A stretch of DNA of 64,000 nucleotides from Planctomycetota bacterium (GTDB lineage Bacteria; Planctomycetota; UBA1135; GCA-002686595), in contig JADYYP010000014.1 in assembly GCA_020853575.1 (NCBI GenBank), positions 62,001 to 126,000 of the forward strand, in the 5' to 3' direction. The translations under genes and the position numbers were made by a program. A model generated the notes under the pieces. That model did not search any database. It was not told the DNA's origin and worked only from the letters and a program-made list of their open reading frames with translations. Below are positions 17,327-28,268 of the stretch, one piece after another. Within the stretch, counting starts at the first letter, position 1. Every line of letters starts with the position of its first letter.

Positions 17327-18085
17327 CTAGCGGGGCGATCGGATCCGCGGCGCTTCGAGTGCCGCGCGCAGCGCCGCGGCCAACACGGCGCTGCCCTCCG
17401 GCGACAAGTGCCAACCGTCGCCCGCGTGCATCTCGGTGCGCAGCGCGCCGGCTCCGTCGACGAGCGCGTCCGGGATCGGCAACCGGAGCACGTTGCCGCG
17501 GTCCTCACTGACCTTGCGCAGCGCGGTGTCGAGCTCGCGCAAGCGTGCGTTGTCGAGATAGGGCTTGGCGCGCACGGCGTCGGCGCTGGCATCGACCGGC
17601 AGGATCGGAACCGCGAGCACGGGGATGTTCGCGGGCAGGGCATCGAGCACACCGGCGTAGTCACTCGCGATCTGCTGCACGTCGCGATACTTCGCGTCGT
17701 TGACTCCGACACCGAGCACGATGGCCCGCGCGCGTGCCAGCGAGCGCACCGCCGGCAACGCTTCGCGCAACGTGTGCGTCGTCATGCCGCCCAGGGCGAA
17801 CACGTGCACGTCGGGGCCCAGCGCGCGCGCGTCGAGCCTGGCCATCAGGCTGTCCCCGAGCACGACCACGGCTCCGTCGGGCACGGCGCGATCGCGCTCG
17901 GACCAGCCCAGCATCGACTGGTAGAGCTGGAGGTTGCGTTCCTCCGGAGGTGCCAGTCCGAGCGTCTTCCGCGCCAGCGGGATGAAGTTGGTCTTGAACA
18001 CGCCCCAGTAGGCCACGACGTGCAACAGCACCGCGTACAGCACGAGCACAACCAGCGTGCGTCTGCGGATCTCGAGGCCCTTCAT
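17327..18085 (-). CDS. Membrane-anchored SGNH/GDSL hydrolase
   Basis: A 252-residue protein with one N-terminal transmembrane helix (LVVLVLYAVLLHVVAYWGVF) and a periplasmic SGNH hydrolase domain. Block I is VVVLGDSLMARL (Ser79), block II the Gly near FALGGM, block III GVGVND (Asn129) and block V DGWHLS (Asp223, His226), so the catalytic set is complete. Such enzymes add or remove acyl groups on surface glycans. The gene starts 16 bp after the acyltransferase-3 stop on the same strand, and acyltransferase/SGNH pairs usually act together in polysaccharide O-acetylation. The specific glycan is unknown. Confidence 0.85.
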   Translation of the reverse strand: MKGLEIRRRTLVVLVLYAVLLHVVAYWGVFKTNFIPLARKTLGLAPPEERNLQLYQSMLGWSERDRAVPDGAVVVLGDSLMARLDARALGPDVHVFALGGMTTHTLREALPAVRSLARARAIVLGVGVNDAKYRDVQQIASDYAGVLDALPANIPVLAVPILPVDASADAVRAKPYLDNARLRELDTALRKVSEDRGNVLRLPIPDALVDGAGALRTEMHAGDGWHLSPEGSAVLAAALRAALEAPRIRSPR

Positions 18086-18101
18086 CGCTCGTTCCGTGCG
18101 C

Positions 18102-19160
18102 TCAACGAGCGAACACCTTGCCCCACAGCTTGCGCGCCACGCCCATCAGCGGGTACTCGAGCGTCATCGAGAACACCACCCCGCCGCCGATGCCGGCGAC
18201 GACGAGCGCGATGTGCAGCAACCACACGGGCAGCGCGTCTTGGAGCCCGAGCCGCTCGAGCGACTTGTACGCGACACCCAGCACCAGCAAGTGCCCGAGG
18301 TAGATCGAGTACGAGGCCTTGCCGAGCACACCCATCAGGCGCGGGACGCGCACCCGCGCTTCGCGCTCGGCCTCGACCAGACCCACGACCACGGCGAAGG
18401 CCGCGGCACCGTACAAGAAGCGCGCTGGATCGGCGTAGCCATCGATGACGCCCTGGCTTTCGCACACACCGATCGCCGCGAACGACAGCGCGCCCGCGAC
18501 CGCGATCAGGCGCGCCTGCGGCACGCGGGCTCGATGAGCGATCAAAGCGGCGAGCATGCCCATCACGAATTGCACGTTGAAAGCAGACGCGGCGACACGC
18601 GCGAGACCGAGCGGCGGAACCTCGAGCACACCGCTGAGCGCGCCGGCGATGAGCGCGAGCCAGACCGCGACCAAGGCCAGGCCCAAGCGCAGATCGACGA
18701 TCGCAGCGGCGAACAGGACGTAGAACAGCATCTCGTGCTGCAAGGTCCAGGCGACACCGACGATGGGCTCGGTGGCCAGCGGATAGAGCACGGTATTGGC
18801 CGCGAGCGTGGCGGCATCGGGCGACATCTGCTGCGAGCCGAAGATCGCGATCAACGTGTAGACCGCGAGGATCGCCCAATACAGCGGATAGATGCGCGTG
18901 CAGCGACGCTCCGCATAGCGCAACAGCGCGCCGGGCCGCCCGAGGTCGCCATGGTGCACGAAGAGGATGATGAACCCGCTGAGCACGAAGAAGAAGTCGA
19001 CCCCCGCGTGACCGAACTTCTCGACGCCGCCGAACCAGGGCAGAGCGAACCCATTGCGCTCGAGGTGCCGCGCGGCGTGGTACACGACGACCAGCGAGGC
19101 CGCGACACCGCGCGCGGCCTCGATGCTCTCGAGCTTCTGTTTCGCGGCGGGTGAGCTCAC
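18102..19160 (-). CDS. Acyltransferase 3 family membrane protein
   Basis: A 352-residue polytopic membrane protein with about ten hydrophobic helices. Family signatures include ESIEAARGVAASLVVVYHAA near the N-terminus with the conserved His, and GVDFFFVLSGFIILF. The C-terminal region has YSIYLGHLLVLG and FSMTLEYPLM. Acyltransferase-3 proteins move an acetyl or other acyl group across the membrane onto sugars. It forms a two-gene unit with the SGNH hydrolase 16 bp downstream. No ATG lies close; GTG at 19160 (giving VSSPAAKQKLESIEAARG) is the best start because the family domain begins ten residues later and longer versions add only low-complexity sequence. Confidence 0.85.
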   Translation of the reverse strand: MSSPAAKQKLESIEAARGVAASLVVVYHAARHLERNGFALPWFGGVEKFGHAGVDFFFVLSGFIILFVHHGDLGRPGALLRYAERRCTRIYPLYWAILAVYTLIAIFGSQQMSPDAATLAANTVLYPLATEPIVGVAWTLQHEMLFYVLFAAAIVDLRLGLALVAVWLALIAGALSGVLEVPPLGLARVAASAFNVQFVMGMLAALIAHRARVPQARLIAVAGALSFAAIGVCESQGVIDGYADPARFLYGAAAFAVVVGLVEAEREARVRVPRLMGVLGKASYSIYLGHLLVLGVAYKSLERLGLQDALPVWLLHIALVVAGIGGGVVFSMTLEYPLMGVARKLWGKVFAR

Positions 19161-19341
19161 GCCGTGCAGCGCTGGATCGAGACGCGGTGGCCCATCGGGG
19201 TCAGCATACCCCGCGGACCCAGCCGACGATCCGCGTCGGGTTCGCCCCACGCGCGACCCGGAAGGAACTTCGCGCTTCCGCGCCGGGGTGCGCGGGTTTG
19301 CACGCGCGAACGCGCCAGCGGATGATGCGCCGCAAAGCCCC

Positions 19342-21801
19342 ATGCAGAACTTCGAAGGACTCGGGACGTTCTATCTCGGCGCACACTACGACCTCGAGCA
19401 GCGCGCGCGCGGGAGCGAGCTCGTGCTGTACGACTCGAAGGACCTGGTGACGCACGCGGTCGTCGTCGGCATGACCGGCAGCGGCAAGACCGGCCTGTGC
19501 ACGGTGTTGCTCGAGGAGGCCGCGATCGACGGCATCCCGGCGCTGGTGATCGACCCCAAGGGCGACCTGGCCAATCTGCTGCTCGCCTTCCCGGCGCTGC
19601 GGCCCGAGGATTTCGCGCGCTGGGCCAACCCCGACGACGCGCGCGCCAAGGGGCTGACCCTCGAGCAGTTCGCCGAGCAGACCGCTTCGCGGTGGACCCG
19701 CGGGCTGGCCGACTGGGGCCAGGACGGCGAGCGCATCCAACGCCTGCGCGACGCGGCCGAGTTCGCGGTCTACACACCTGGCTCGAGCGCAGGGCGCCAA
19801 GTCTCGATCCTCGAGAGCTTCGCCGCGCCGGACGCCGAGACGCTCGAAGACGCCGAGCTCTTCCGCGAGCGCGTCCAGACCACGGTCTCGAGCCTGTTGG
19901 GACTGGCCGGTGTCCAAGCCGACCCGGTGCAATCGCGCGAGCACATCCTGCTCTCGACGATCGTGCAACGCGCCTGGACCGAAGGTCGCGACCTCGACCT
20001 CGGCGCTCTGATCGCCGAGGTGCAGCGGCCCGTGGTCGAGCGCATCGGAGTGCTCGACCTCGAGTCGTTCTTCCCCGCCAAGGAACGCTTCGCCCTCGCG
20101 CTCGCGCTCAACAACCTGCTGGCCAGCCCGGGTTTCGCTGCCTGGATGCAGGGCGAAGCGCTCGAGCTCGACAGCTTGCTGTACACGCCGCAGGGCAAGC
20201 CGCGCATTGCGATCTTCTCGATCGCGCACTTGTCCGACGCGCAACGCATGTTCTTCGTCTCGCTGCTGCTCAACCAGACACTCGGTTGGGTGCGGCGCCA
20301 GCGCGGCACGAGCAGCCTGCGTGCGCTGCTCTACATGGACGAGATCGCGGGCTATTTCCCGCCGGTGGCCAACCCACCGTCGAAGGCGCCGCTGTTGACG
20401 CTGATGAAGCAGGCGCGAGCGTTCGGCGTCGGCGTGGTGCTCGCGACGCAGAATCCCGTCGATCTCGACTACAAGGGGCTCTCCAACGCCGGCACTTGGT
20501 TCATCGGTCGACTGCAGACGGAGCGCGACAAGGCGCGGCTGATCGAAGGCCTGGAAGGTGCACTGGCCAACGCCGGCACGAGCTTCGACCGCGCCGCGAT
20601 GGAACGCACGCTCGCCTCGCTCTCGGCGCGCGTGTTCCTGATGAACAACGTGCACAGCGATCGACCGCTCGTGTTCGAGACACGCTGGGCGCTGTCCTAC
20701 CTGCGCGGTCCGATGACGCGGGCCGAGCTCAAGCAGCTGAACGAATCCGTGCCGGCGAGCGCCGCTCCGCGGGTGTCCGTTGCCGTCGATGCCCGCAGCA
20801 CGACGGGCGGCGCGGCCAGCCCGACAGCGGCGCACCCCACTTCGCCGAGGGAACTCGCTCCGAAAGCGCAGCGCCCGGTGTTGCCCAGCGACGTGCCGCA
20901 GTACTTCTTGCCGGTGCGCGGGCGCGCGGCGCGCGTCGAGTACCGCCCGATGGTCTTCGGCGTCGCGCGCGTCGCGTTCGTCGACGCCAAGCTCGGGCTC
21001 GACGTGCAGCGGAGCTACTCGAAATTGGCCACGGCGCGCGTCGGTCCGCTGACCGTCGACTGGGAAGCGAGCACCGAGATCGAGGGCGACGAAAACGACC
21101 TGGAGCACACACCGGTCCCGGACGCGAGCTACGCGCCGCTTCCGCCCGAATGCGCCAAGGCCAAGTCCTACGATGCCTGGCGCAGGAGCTTCGCGGACGC
21201 CCTGTATCGCTCGGCGCAACTCGAGTTGCTCCGGAGCGAGCGCTTCGAGCAAGTCTCCGCGCCGGGTGAGAGCGAGCGCGAGTTCCGCCTGCGGCTGGCG
21301 CAACACGCGCGCGAGAAGCGTGACGCCGAGGTCGAGGCACTGCGCGCGAAGCTGGCCCCCAAGTTGGCGCTGCTCGAGGAGCGCCGCCGCAAGCGCGAAC
21401 AGGCCTTGGAAGTGCAGCAGGAGCAAGCGACCGGCTCGAAGGTCTCGACCGCCCTGTCCTTCGGCTCCGCGCTGCTCTCGGCCTTCCTCGGCGGCAAGCT
21501 GCGCAGCGCGGGCAACGTCGGCCGCGCCACCAGCGCCGCCCGCGGCGTCGGGCGTTCGATGAAGGAGTCGAGCGATGTCGAGCGCGCCGCAGCCGACCTG
21601 GCCAGCGTCGACGAACAGCTGCGGGCGCTGCAAGAGCAACTCGAAGGCGATGTCGCCGGCTTGATCGCCGAGTTCGATCCCGCGCGCGACGCGCTCGCGC
21701 GGCTCACGCTCAAGCCCAAGAAGTCGGGGATCGCCGTGCGCGCGGTGGTGCTCGCCTGGGCGCCGCACGACGCCGAAAGCGGCGCGCCGCTGTGCGGCTG
21801 A
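19342..21801 (+). CDS. HerA-like (DUF87/DUF853) ATPase with C-terminal coiled coil
   Basis: An 819-residue cytoplasmic protein. The N-terminal half is a HerA/FtsK-type P-loop ATPase: Walker A GMTGSGKT (43-50), Walker B region LRALLYMDEIAGYF, and arginine-rich elements after NAGTWFIGRLQTERDKARL. The C-terminal half has a beta region (VAFVDAKLGLDVQRSY), a long coiled coil (about residues 640-710), a small Gly/Ala-rich segment LSFGSALLSAFLGGKLRSAG, and a second coiled coil. HerA relatives are hexameric DNA translocases, usually paired with NurA nuclease. No nurA or phage-defence partner is next to it here. The ATG at 19342 places the fold start correctly. Stops of this gene and the convergent GNAT gene are almost adjacent. 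Confidence 0.8.
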   Translation: MQNFEGLGTFYLGAHYDLEQRARGSELVLYDSKDLVTHAVVVGMTGSGKTGLCTVLLEEAAIDGIPALVIDPKGDLANLLLAFPALRPEDFARWANPDDARAKGLTLEQFAEQTASRWTRGLADWGQDGERIQRLRDAAEFAVYTPGSSAGRQVSILESFAAPDAETLEDAELFRERVQTTVSSLLGLAGVQADPVQSREHILLSTIVQRAWTEGRDLDLGALIAEVQRPVVERIGVLDLESFFPAKERFALALALNNLLASPGFAAWMQGEALELDSLLYTPQGKPRIAIFSIAHLSDAQRMFFVSLLLNQTLGWVRRQRGTSSLRALLYMDEIAGYFPPVANPPSKAPLLTLMKQARAFGVGVVLATQNPVDLDYKGLSNAGTWFIGRLQTERDKARLIEGLEGALANAGTSFDRAAMERTLASLSARVFLMNNVHSDRPLVFETRWALSYLRGPMTRAELKQLNESVPASAAPRVSVAVDARSTTGGAASPTAAHPTSPRELAPKAQRPVLPSDVPQYFLPVRGRAARVEYRPMVFGVARVAFVDAKLGLDVQRSYSKLATARVGPLTVDWEASTEIEGDENDLEHTPVPDASYAPLPPECAKAKSYDAWRRSFADALYRSAQLELLRSERFEQVSAPGESEREFRLRLAQHAREKRDAEVEALRAKLAPKLALLEERRRKREQALEVQQEQATGSKVSTALSFGSALLSAFLGGKLRSAGNVGRATSAARGVGRSMKESSDVERAAADLASVDEQLRALQEQLEGDVAGLIAEFDPARDALARLTLKPKKSGIAVRAVVLAWAPHDAESGAPLCG

Positions 21802-21802
21802 G

Positions 21803-22258
21803 TCACTCGCGCACCATCAGCTCCCAGGCGCGCACGAATCCCCAGCGCTCCCCCATCGAGATCAGCGCGTCGTCGTTGTGCGTGGCCCGTGCCGCCAACG
21901 TGGTCGCGCCACGTTCGCGCAGCACGCGCTCGGCCTCGCGCACGAGCTCGGTCGCGACCCCGCGGTGGCGCAGGGCCGGGTCGACGTGCAGGACCAGCAC
22001 CATCGGCTGGGTCGTGCCGAGCAGCGGGTCGACGAACGGTCCGGTCAGGCACACGCCCCAGGCGCGCTCTGGTCCCTCGGCCACGACGCACACCGTCTCG
22101 CGCGCCTGGAAGTGCGCCCGCAGGAAGCGCTCGCTGGTTCCCGGCGCCAGCTCGTGGTCGGAGATCTGGCGCTGGAAATCCGCGGCCACGGCGTCGCACA
22201 GCGGCGTCAGCGCCAGGGCTTCGGACAGGGAGGAGAGGGTGCGCAGGGTCAGCTTCAT
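21803..22258 (-). CDS. GNAT-family N-acetyltransferase
   Basis: A 151-residue protein with the GNAT acetyl-CoA-binding motif A: VLHVDPALRHRGVATELV (R-x-x-G-x-A), preceded by the beta-4 strand QPMVLVL and followed by a helix with EAERVLRERGA and the motif B region NDDALISMGERWGFV. It would transfer acetyl from acetyl-CoA to an amine on a small molecule or protein; the substrate is not predictable. The ATG at 22258 is preferred to an upstream one because it begins with MKLTLRTL. It ends one base from the HerA-like gene on the opposite strand and is divergent from tig. Confidence 0.8.
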   Translation of the reverse strand: MKLTLRTLSSLSEALALTPLCDAVAADFQRQISDHELAPGTSERFLRAHFQARETVCVVAEGPERAWGVCLTGPFVDPLLGTTQPMVLVLHVDPALRHRGVATELVREAERVLRERGATTLAARATHNDDALISMGERWGFVRAWELMVRE

Positions 22259-22429
22259 GGTCGCTCCGATCGAGTCTGGGACGGCAGGATAGGCCCGCGC
22301 GCTCGGCACCAAGCCGCCATTCCGCGCCCGACACTCGCGGCTGCGGCGCGTGGACGCTCGGGCGCCCCCTCGCTAAAGTGCTCCGCCTCCATTTTCCTCG
22401 GCCACTTCGGCCCCAGCCCCGACCGAACC

Positions 22430-23713
22430 GTGCAGATCACCGTCGAACGCCCGCAGCCGTGCCAAGCCAAGGTCTCCTTCACCGTCCCCTCGGCGGAGTT
22501 CGAGACCGAGTTCCAGAAGGCGCTCAAGGAGGTCGGTCGCCGCGTGAAGATGAAGGGCTTCCGCCCGGGCCACGTTCCGGCCGACGTCGTGGCGCGCTTC
22601 CAAGGCAAGGAGCTGCGCCAGGAGGTCGCGATGCGCTTCATCAACGAAGCCTACAAGCGCGCGATCGACGAGAACCAGCTGCGCCCGCTGAACAACCCCA
22701 ACGTCAACGTCGGGGACGTGCTCGCGGGCGTGGACTTCAGCCACACCTTCGAGTTCAGCCTGCGTCCGGAGTTCGCGCTCGGCAGTTACAAGGCGCTGGA
22801 GATCGAATCGGCGCTGCCGCCGATCCAGGACGAGGAGGTCAACGCCGCCATCGAGCAGGCGCAGAAGAACCAGGCGCACCCCGAGCCGGCCGGCGACGAC
22901 GGCTTGCCCGCCGACGGCATGGCGCTGTGCAAGGTCGAGCTCGTGTTCGAAGGCCAAGTGGTCTGGCAACGCGACGGGCTGCGCCTCGCGCCGACCACCG
23001 CGCTCCCCGGCGTCGATGCCGAAGCCTTCAAGACGGCGATGGTCGGCAAGAAGGACGGCGAGTACGCCGAGGTAGCGCTCCACTTCCCCGCCGACTTCGA
23101 GAAGGAAGAGGCGCGCGACAAGGACGGGACGGCGCGCGTCGAGATCAAGAACGCCTTCAAGGTGGTCGTGCCCTCGCGCGAGGAGCTGATGAAGATCATC
23201 GGCGTCGAGAGCGAGGCCGAGCTGCTCAAGCGCGCCACCGACGGCCTGGAGCAGGCCAACCGTCAGATCGAGGACCAGCGCATCGAGACCGAGTTGCTCG
23301 AGCGCCTGATCGCGTCGCACGCGATGGAGCTGCCGGCCCTGATGGTCGAGGAGCAGCTCAAGGGGCGCCAAGCGATGATCCGCAGCGAGCTCGAGCAGCA
23401 AGGCATCACCGGGGCCGCGGCCGACCAGCAACTCGCCGCACGCGACGGTGAAGCACGCGAGGCCGCGCTCAAGGGCGCCAAGGCCTACTTCCTGATCGAG
23501 CGCATCGCCGAGGCCGAGAAACTGCAGGTGCAGGAAGCCGAGATGGTCGGCGAGCTGCGCGCGATCGCCAAGCGCAACCGCACCAGCTTCGAGGAAGTGC
23601 GCGACTTCTACCAGAAGCAGAATCTCTTCCCGCAACTCGCCATGGAGATCCTCGAGCGCAAGGTGCGGCGCTTCCTGCGCGAGAGCGCCAAGCTGGTCGC
23701 ACCCAAGGTCTAG
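22430..23713 (+). CDS. tig: Trigger factor
   Basis: A 427-residue ribosome-associated chaperone and peptidyl-prolyl isomerase. The N-terminal ribosome-binding domain carries the signature MKGFRPGHVP (family GFRxGxxP). The middle FKBP-like segment spans roughly residues 150-245 and looks divergent. The C-terminal helical arms include QIEDQRIETELLERLIASH and RTSFEEVRDFYQKQN. Length is typical (E. coli 432). No ATG is available at the right place; GTG at 22430 gives MQITVERPQPCQAKV, matching the usual beginning. The gene heads tig-clpP-clpX, the classic order linking folding of nascent chains with ClpXP proteolysis. Confidence 0.92.
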   Translation: MQITVERPQPCQAKVSFTVPSAEFETEFQKALKEVGRRVKMKGFRPGHVPADVVARFQGKELRQEVAMRFINEAYKRAIDENQLRPLNNPNVNVGDVLAGVDFSHTFEFSLRPEFALGSYKALEIESALPPIQDEEVNAAIEQAQKNQAHPEPAGDDGLPADGMALCKVELVFEGQVVWQRDGLRLAPTTALPGVDAEAFKTAMVGKKDGEYAEVALHFPADFEKEEARDKDGTARVEIKNAFKVVVPSREELMKIIGVESEAELLKRATDGLEQANRQIEDQRIETELLERLIASHAMELPALMVEEQLKGRQAMIRSELEQQGITGAAADQQLAARDGEAREAALKGAKAYFLIERIAEAEKLQVQEAEMVGELRAIAKRNRTSFEEVRDFYQKQNLFPQLAMEILERKVRRFLRESAKLVAPKV

Positions 23714-23867
23714 CTCGAACGCCGAGCGGCGGCGAACACGGGGCGCGCGGCCACGGGCCAGCGCGCCTCGTCCCATTTTCCAGGGCGTGGGCCGGCGAGC
23801 CCGCGCTTGATCGGCGCGCGCTCAAGCCTTATCAGCGTGGCTCACGAAACTGGTCCCAGAGGAACCG

Positions 23868-24488
23868 ATGAGCGCCCAAGCCAATTACTACGTCCCCTAC
23901 GTCATCGAAAAGACCGGTCGCGGCGAGCGCACCTACGACATCTACTCGCGCCTGCTCGAGGACCGCATCATCTTCATCGGCACCGCGATCGACGACCACG
24001 TCGCCAACTCGGTGATGGCCCAGCTCCTGTTCCTCGACAAGTCGAACAAGTCGCAGGACATCAACATCTACATCAACAGTCCCGGCGGCAGCGTCACGGC
24101 CGGGCTGGCGATCTACGACACGATGCAGTTCGTGACCCCCGATGTCGCCACCTACTGCCTGGGCCAGGCGGCCTCGATGGGCGCCGTGCTGCTCGCCGGC
24201 GGAGCCAAGGGCAAGCGCTACGCGCTGCCCAACTCGCGCGTGATGATCCACCAGCCCTGGGGCGGCGCGCAGGGCACCGCGATGGACATGGAAATCCAGG
24301 TCAACGAGATCCTGAAGCTGAAGAAAGTGCTCGAGGACATCCTCGGCCGCCACAGCGGCCGCACGCCGAAGGAGATCTCCAAGGCCTGCGAGCGCGACAA
24401 GTTCTTCGCCGCCGACGAAGCCAAGGACTTCGGCCTGATCGACCACGTCGTCGTGCCCAGCCGCACGCAAACGCCACCGGCGAGCTAG
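23868..24488 (+). CDS. clpP: ATP-dependent Clp protease proteolytic subunit
   Basis: A 206-residue serine protease subunit forming a tetradecameric chamber. The catalytic triad is complete: Ser103 in GQAASMGA, His128 in MIHQPWGG and Asp177 in CERDKFF. Other hallmarks are [19 protein letters not shown] and the handle helix with [18 protein letters not shown]. The N-terminal [20 protein letters not shown] is typical and shows a short propeptide. It works with ClpX, encoded 156 bp downstream. The ATG at 23868 follows GAGGAACCG, a plausible Shine-Dalgarno region. Confidence 0.96.
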   Translation: MSAQANYYVPYVIEKTGRGERTYDIYSRLLEDRIIFIGTAIDDHVANSVMAQLLFLDKSNKSQDINIYINSPGGSVTAGLAIYDTMQFVTPDVATYCLGQAASMGAVLLAGGAKGKRYALPNSRVMIHQPWGGAQGTAMDMEIQVNEILKLKKVLEDILGRHSGRTPKEISKACERDKFFAADEAKDFGLIDHVVVPSRTQTPPAS

Positions 24489-24644
24489 TCCGGCACCTCG
24501 ACTCTCCGCGCAGTCGCGCGCCGCCCGCCGCATCGCCGGCCGGTGGCGCGCTTTTCTTTCGCGCAGAAACTTCAGGGTGAGCTTCTGCGCTTTCGCGCAG
24601 CGAACTCTCCCGTCGAAAAGCGCGCGGGCTACCATGTTCTTCGA

Positions 24645-26090
<1,446 letters not shown>

Positions 26091-26156
26091 CGCTCGCCAC
26101 GGCCGCAGGGCTCGTGGACAGCTGGGAAGTGCGAGCGCTCGGGATGCGCCAGTGGC

Positions 26157-28160
26157 TCAAGGAGCCGCGGTGACGGTTCGCGCGCGGCGCTCGCACTCGT
26201 CCGCGCGCGCCGGCTGATTCAGCACGCGCCATACGGCCGCGGCTTGGCGATAGAGCTGCGCGGCTTCGGCACCGCGCCCCTCCGCAGTCAGCGCTTGACC
26301 TGCGAGCTCGAGAGCCGCGGCATCGGTGCCGTTGCTGAGCGTGAAGGCGCGCTGCGCGTAGGCCAGCGCCTCGCTCGGCGCGCGCAGCGCCGGGTCGCGC
26401 GCCTCGAGCAGCGCGCGCGCCGCGCGTGAGAGCAACTCGGCGTCACCGCGCGCCCACTGCACGCCGCGACGCAGGGCTGCGAGTGCCTCCCGCTCACGCC
26501 CGCGCTGGGCCAGCAGCGTGTGCACTTGGAGCGCGACGTAGGCCACGGCCGGAGTGCCCACCTCGAGTCCCGCGAGCCACGCGTCGAGCGCCTTGTCGCT
26601 CTCGCCACGGCGCTGGTACGCGATGCCCAGGTTCTGCAGCGTCATGCCATAGGTCGGGAGCAGCTCGCGCGCACGCTCGAGCTCGGCGATGGCCTCGTCG
26701 AGCCGGTTCTGGTCGGTGAGCCAGGTTCCGTAATTGGCGTGCCAGTAGGGGTCGTTCGGCGCCAGCTCCACCGCCTTGGCGTAGTGCTCGCCGGCTTCGG
26801 CGACCCGCCCCGCGACGCGCAAGTCATTGGCGTAGCTGGCATGCGCGCGTGCATTCGTCGGGAGCTTCGCGACCGTGTCGGCCCACAACCCGAGCTCGCT
26901 GTGGTAGGTCGCGTTGCGCGCGCGTGTCAGCGGCACGAACAGCGCCAGTGCGGCCAGCGTCATCGCGAAACCCAGCGCGAGCCGCAGTGGCCGCTGCAGA
27001 CGCTCGAGCACCCAGGCGACCGAAAGCGCCGCGCCGAGCAACAGCGCCGCACTCGGCAGGTAGGCGCGGTGCTCGACGATCAGCTCGGTCACGATCGGCA
27101 GCACGCTCGACGACGGCGCCAGGATCACGAACCACCACGCACCGAGGAACGCCAGTCCATGGCGCTTGGCGAGCCCCCACGCGGTCAACGCGAGCAGCGC
27201 GAGCACCAGCAGTCCGCGCGGCAGCCAGCGCCCGACCTCCGAGATCGGCTGCACACCGAAGTCGAAGATCAGAGGGTCGGGCCACAGCGCCAGCCGCAGG
27301 TAGTGCGGCACGGCCCAAGCCTGGGTGGTCAAGTACTGCCACACGCCCATCCCCTCGTAGCCGAAGCCCACCGATTCGCTGCGACCCTGCGCGAGCACGA
27401 CCCACAGCGCGATCAAGGCCCACGTGCCGAACAGCCCGAGGTACAGCCGCTTGCGTGCGCGAAACGCCGCGCTCCACGAGCGCGCCACGAACGACGCGTC
27501 GTACAACGCCACGAGCAGCGGAGCGCCGACGATCACTTCCTTGCAACCGGTACCCAGCGCGCAGCTCACCACTGCGAGACGCGGCCACCATCGCGATTGC
27601 GGCGCCGCGAACGCGCGCAACGCGCAGTACATCGTGAGCGTGAAGAACAGCGCCATCATCGATTCGACGCGCTGGCCGCGGTACATGATCACGCCCGTCG
27701 ACAGCGGGTGCGCCGCGAACACCAGCGCCACCGCGCTGGCGATCGCGAGCGCGCGCGTGCCCCAGCGCAGCGCGAAGGGCTCGCTCGCGAGCGCGCGCCG
27801 CACGCAGCCGTAGACCGCCAGCGCCGTCAGGGCGTGCAACGCCACGTTGACCCAGTGCCAACCGGCCGTCGAGTAGCCACAGGCCTCGTAATTGAGCGCG
27901 TAGGAAAGCGCGACCAACGGTCGCCCGGATACGCCGGACTGGCCCTGGTCGACGATCACGCGCCACGGCGGCCACGGTTGGCGGATCGCGACGTTGTCGG
28001 TGATGTCCGTGTGATCGTCGAACACGAACACACCCGCAGCGCCGTTGGAGTACGCGAGCCAGGCGACGAGCAGGATGGCGAGCGGAACGAGCCGCGCGAG
28101 CCACGGGAGGGGCTCGCGCGTGCACTGCGTCTCGTCAGCCCTGGATCCTGCACCGCTCAC
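26157..28160 (-). CDS. Polytopic membrane protein with C-terminal TPR repeats (TMTC-like)
   Basis: A 667-residue protein. Residues about 20-440 hold about ten hydrophobic segments with loop motifs of dolichyl-mannosyltransferase-like proteins: FVFDDHTDITDN after the first helix, SGRPLVALSYALNY, YRGQRVESMMALFFTL and VIVGAPLLV. The last 200 residues are tetratricopeptide repeats (AHASYANDLRVAGRVAEAGEHYAKAVELAPND, written here as its elements ASYANDL and YAKAVELAPND, then YGTWLTDQNRLDEAIAELE and LQNLGIAYQRRG). This architecture matches TMTC-type putative O-mannosyltransferases common in planctomycetes; the acceptor is unknown. GTG at 28160 is the probable start, since later parts match the family and earlier extensions overlap the divergent DHH gene. 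Confidence 0.75.
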   Translation of the reverse strand: MSGAGSRADETQCTREPLPWLARLVPLAILLVAWLAYSNGAAGVFVFDDHTDITDNVAIRQPWPPWRVIVDQGQSGVSGRPLVALSYALNYEACGYSTAGWHWVNVALHALTALAVYGCVRRALASEPFALRWGTRALAIASAVALVFAAHPLSTGVIMYRGQRVESMMALFFTLTMYCALRAFAAPQSRWWPRLAVVSCALGTGCKEVIVGAPLLVALYDASFVARSWSAAFRARKRLYLGLFGTWALIALWVVLAQGRSESVGFGYEGMGVWQYLTTQAWAVPHYLRLALWPDPLIFDFGVQPISEVGRWLPRGLLVLALLALTAWGLAKRHGLAFLGAWWFVILAPSSSVLPIVTELIVEHRAYLPSAALLLGAALSVAWVLERLQRPLRLALGFAMTLAALALFVPLTRARNATYHSELGLWADTVAKLPTNARAHASYANDLRVAGRVAEAGEHYAKAVELAPNDPYWHANYGTWLTDQNRLDEAIAELERARELLPTYGMTLQNLGIAYQRRGESDKALDAWLAGLEVGTPAVAYVALQVHTLLAQRGREREALAALRRGVQWARGDAELLSRAARALLEARDPALRAPSEALAYAQRAFTLSNGTDAAALELAGQALTAEGRGAEAAQLYRQAAAVWRVLNQPARADECERRARTVTAAP

Positions 28161-28268
28161 GACCCCTAGGATCCTAACCGTCGCGGGCGTGCGCCACAGC
28201 TGCGCGCGAGTCGAACGCAGAGCGCGCGTGTGCCGCCCGACGCTCGCGGATATCCTGGCCCACATCCG

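Noticed and set aside
19342..22258. HerA-like ATPase and GNAT gene considered as an anti-phage module
   Set aside because: The genes are convergent rather than co-directional, and no nuclease or sensor gene is present, so there is no positive support.
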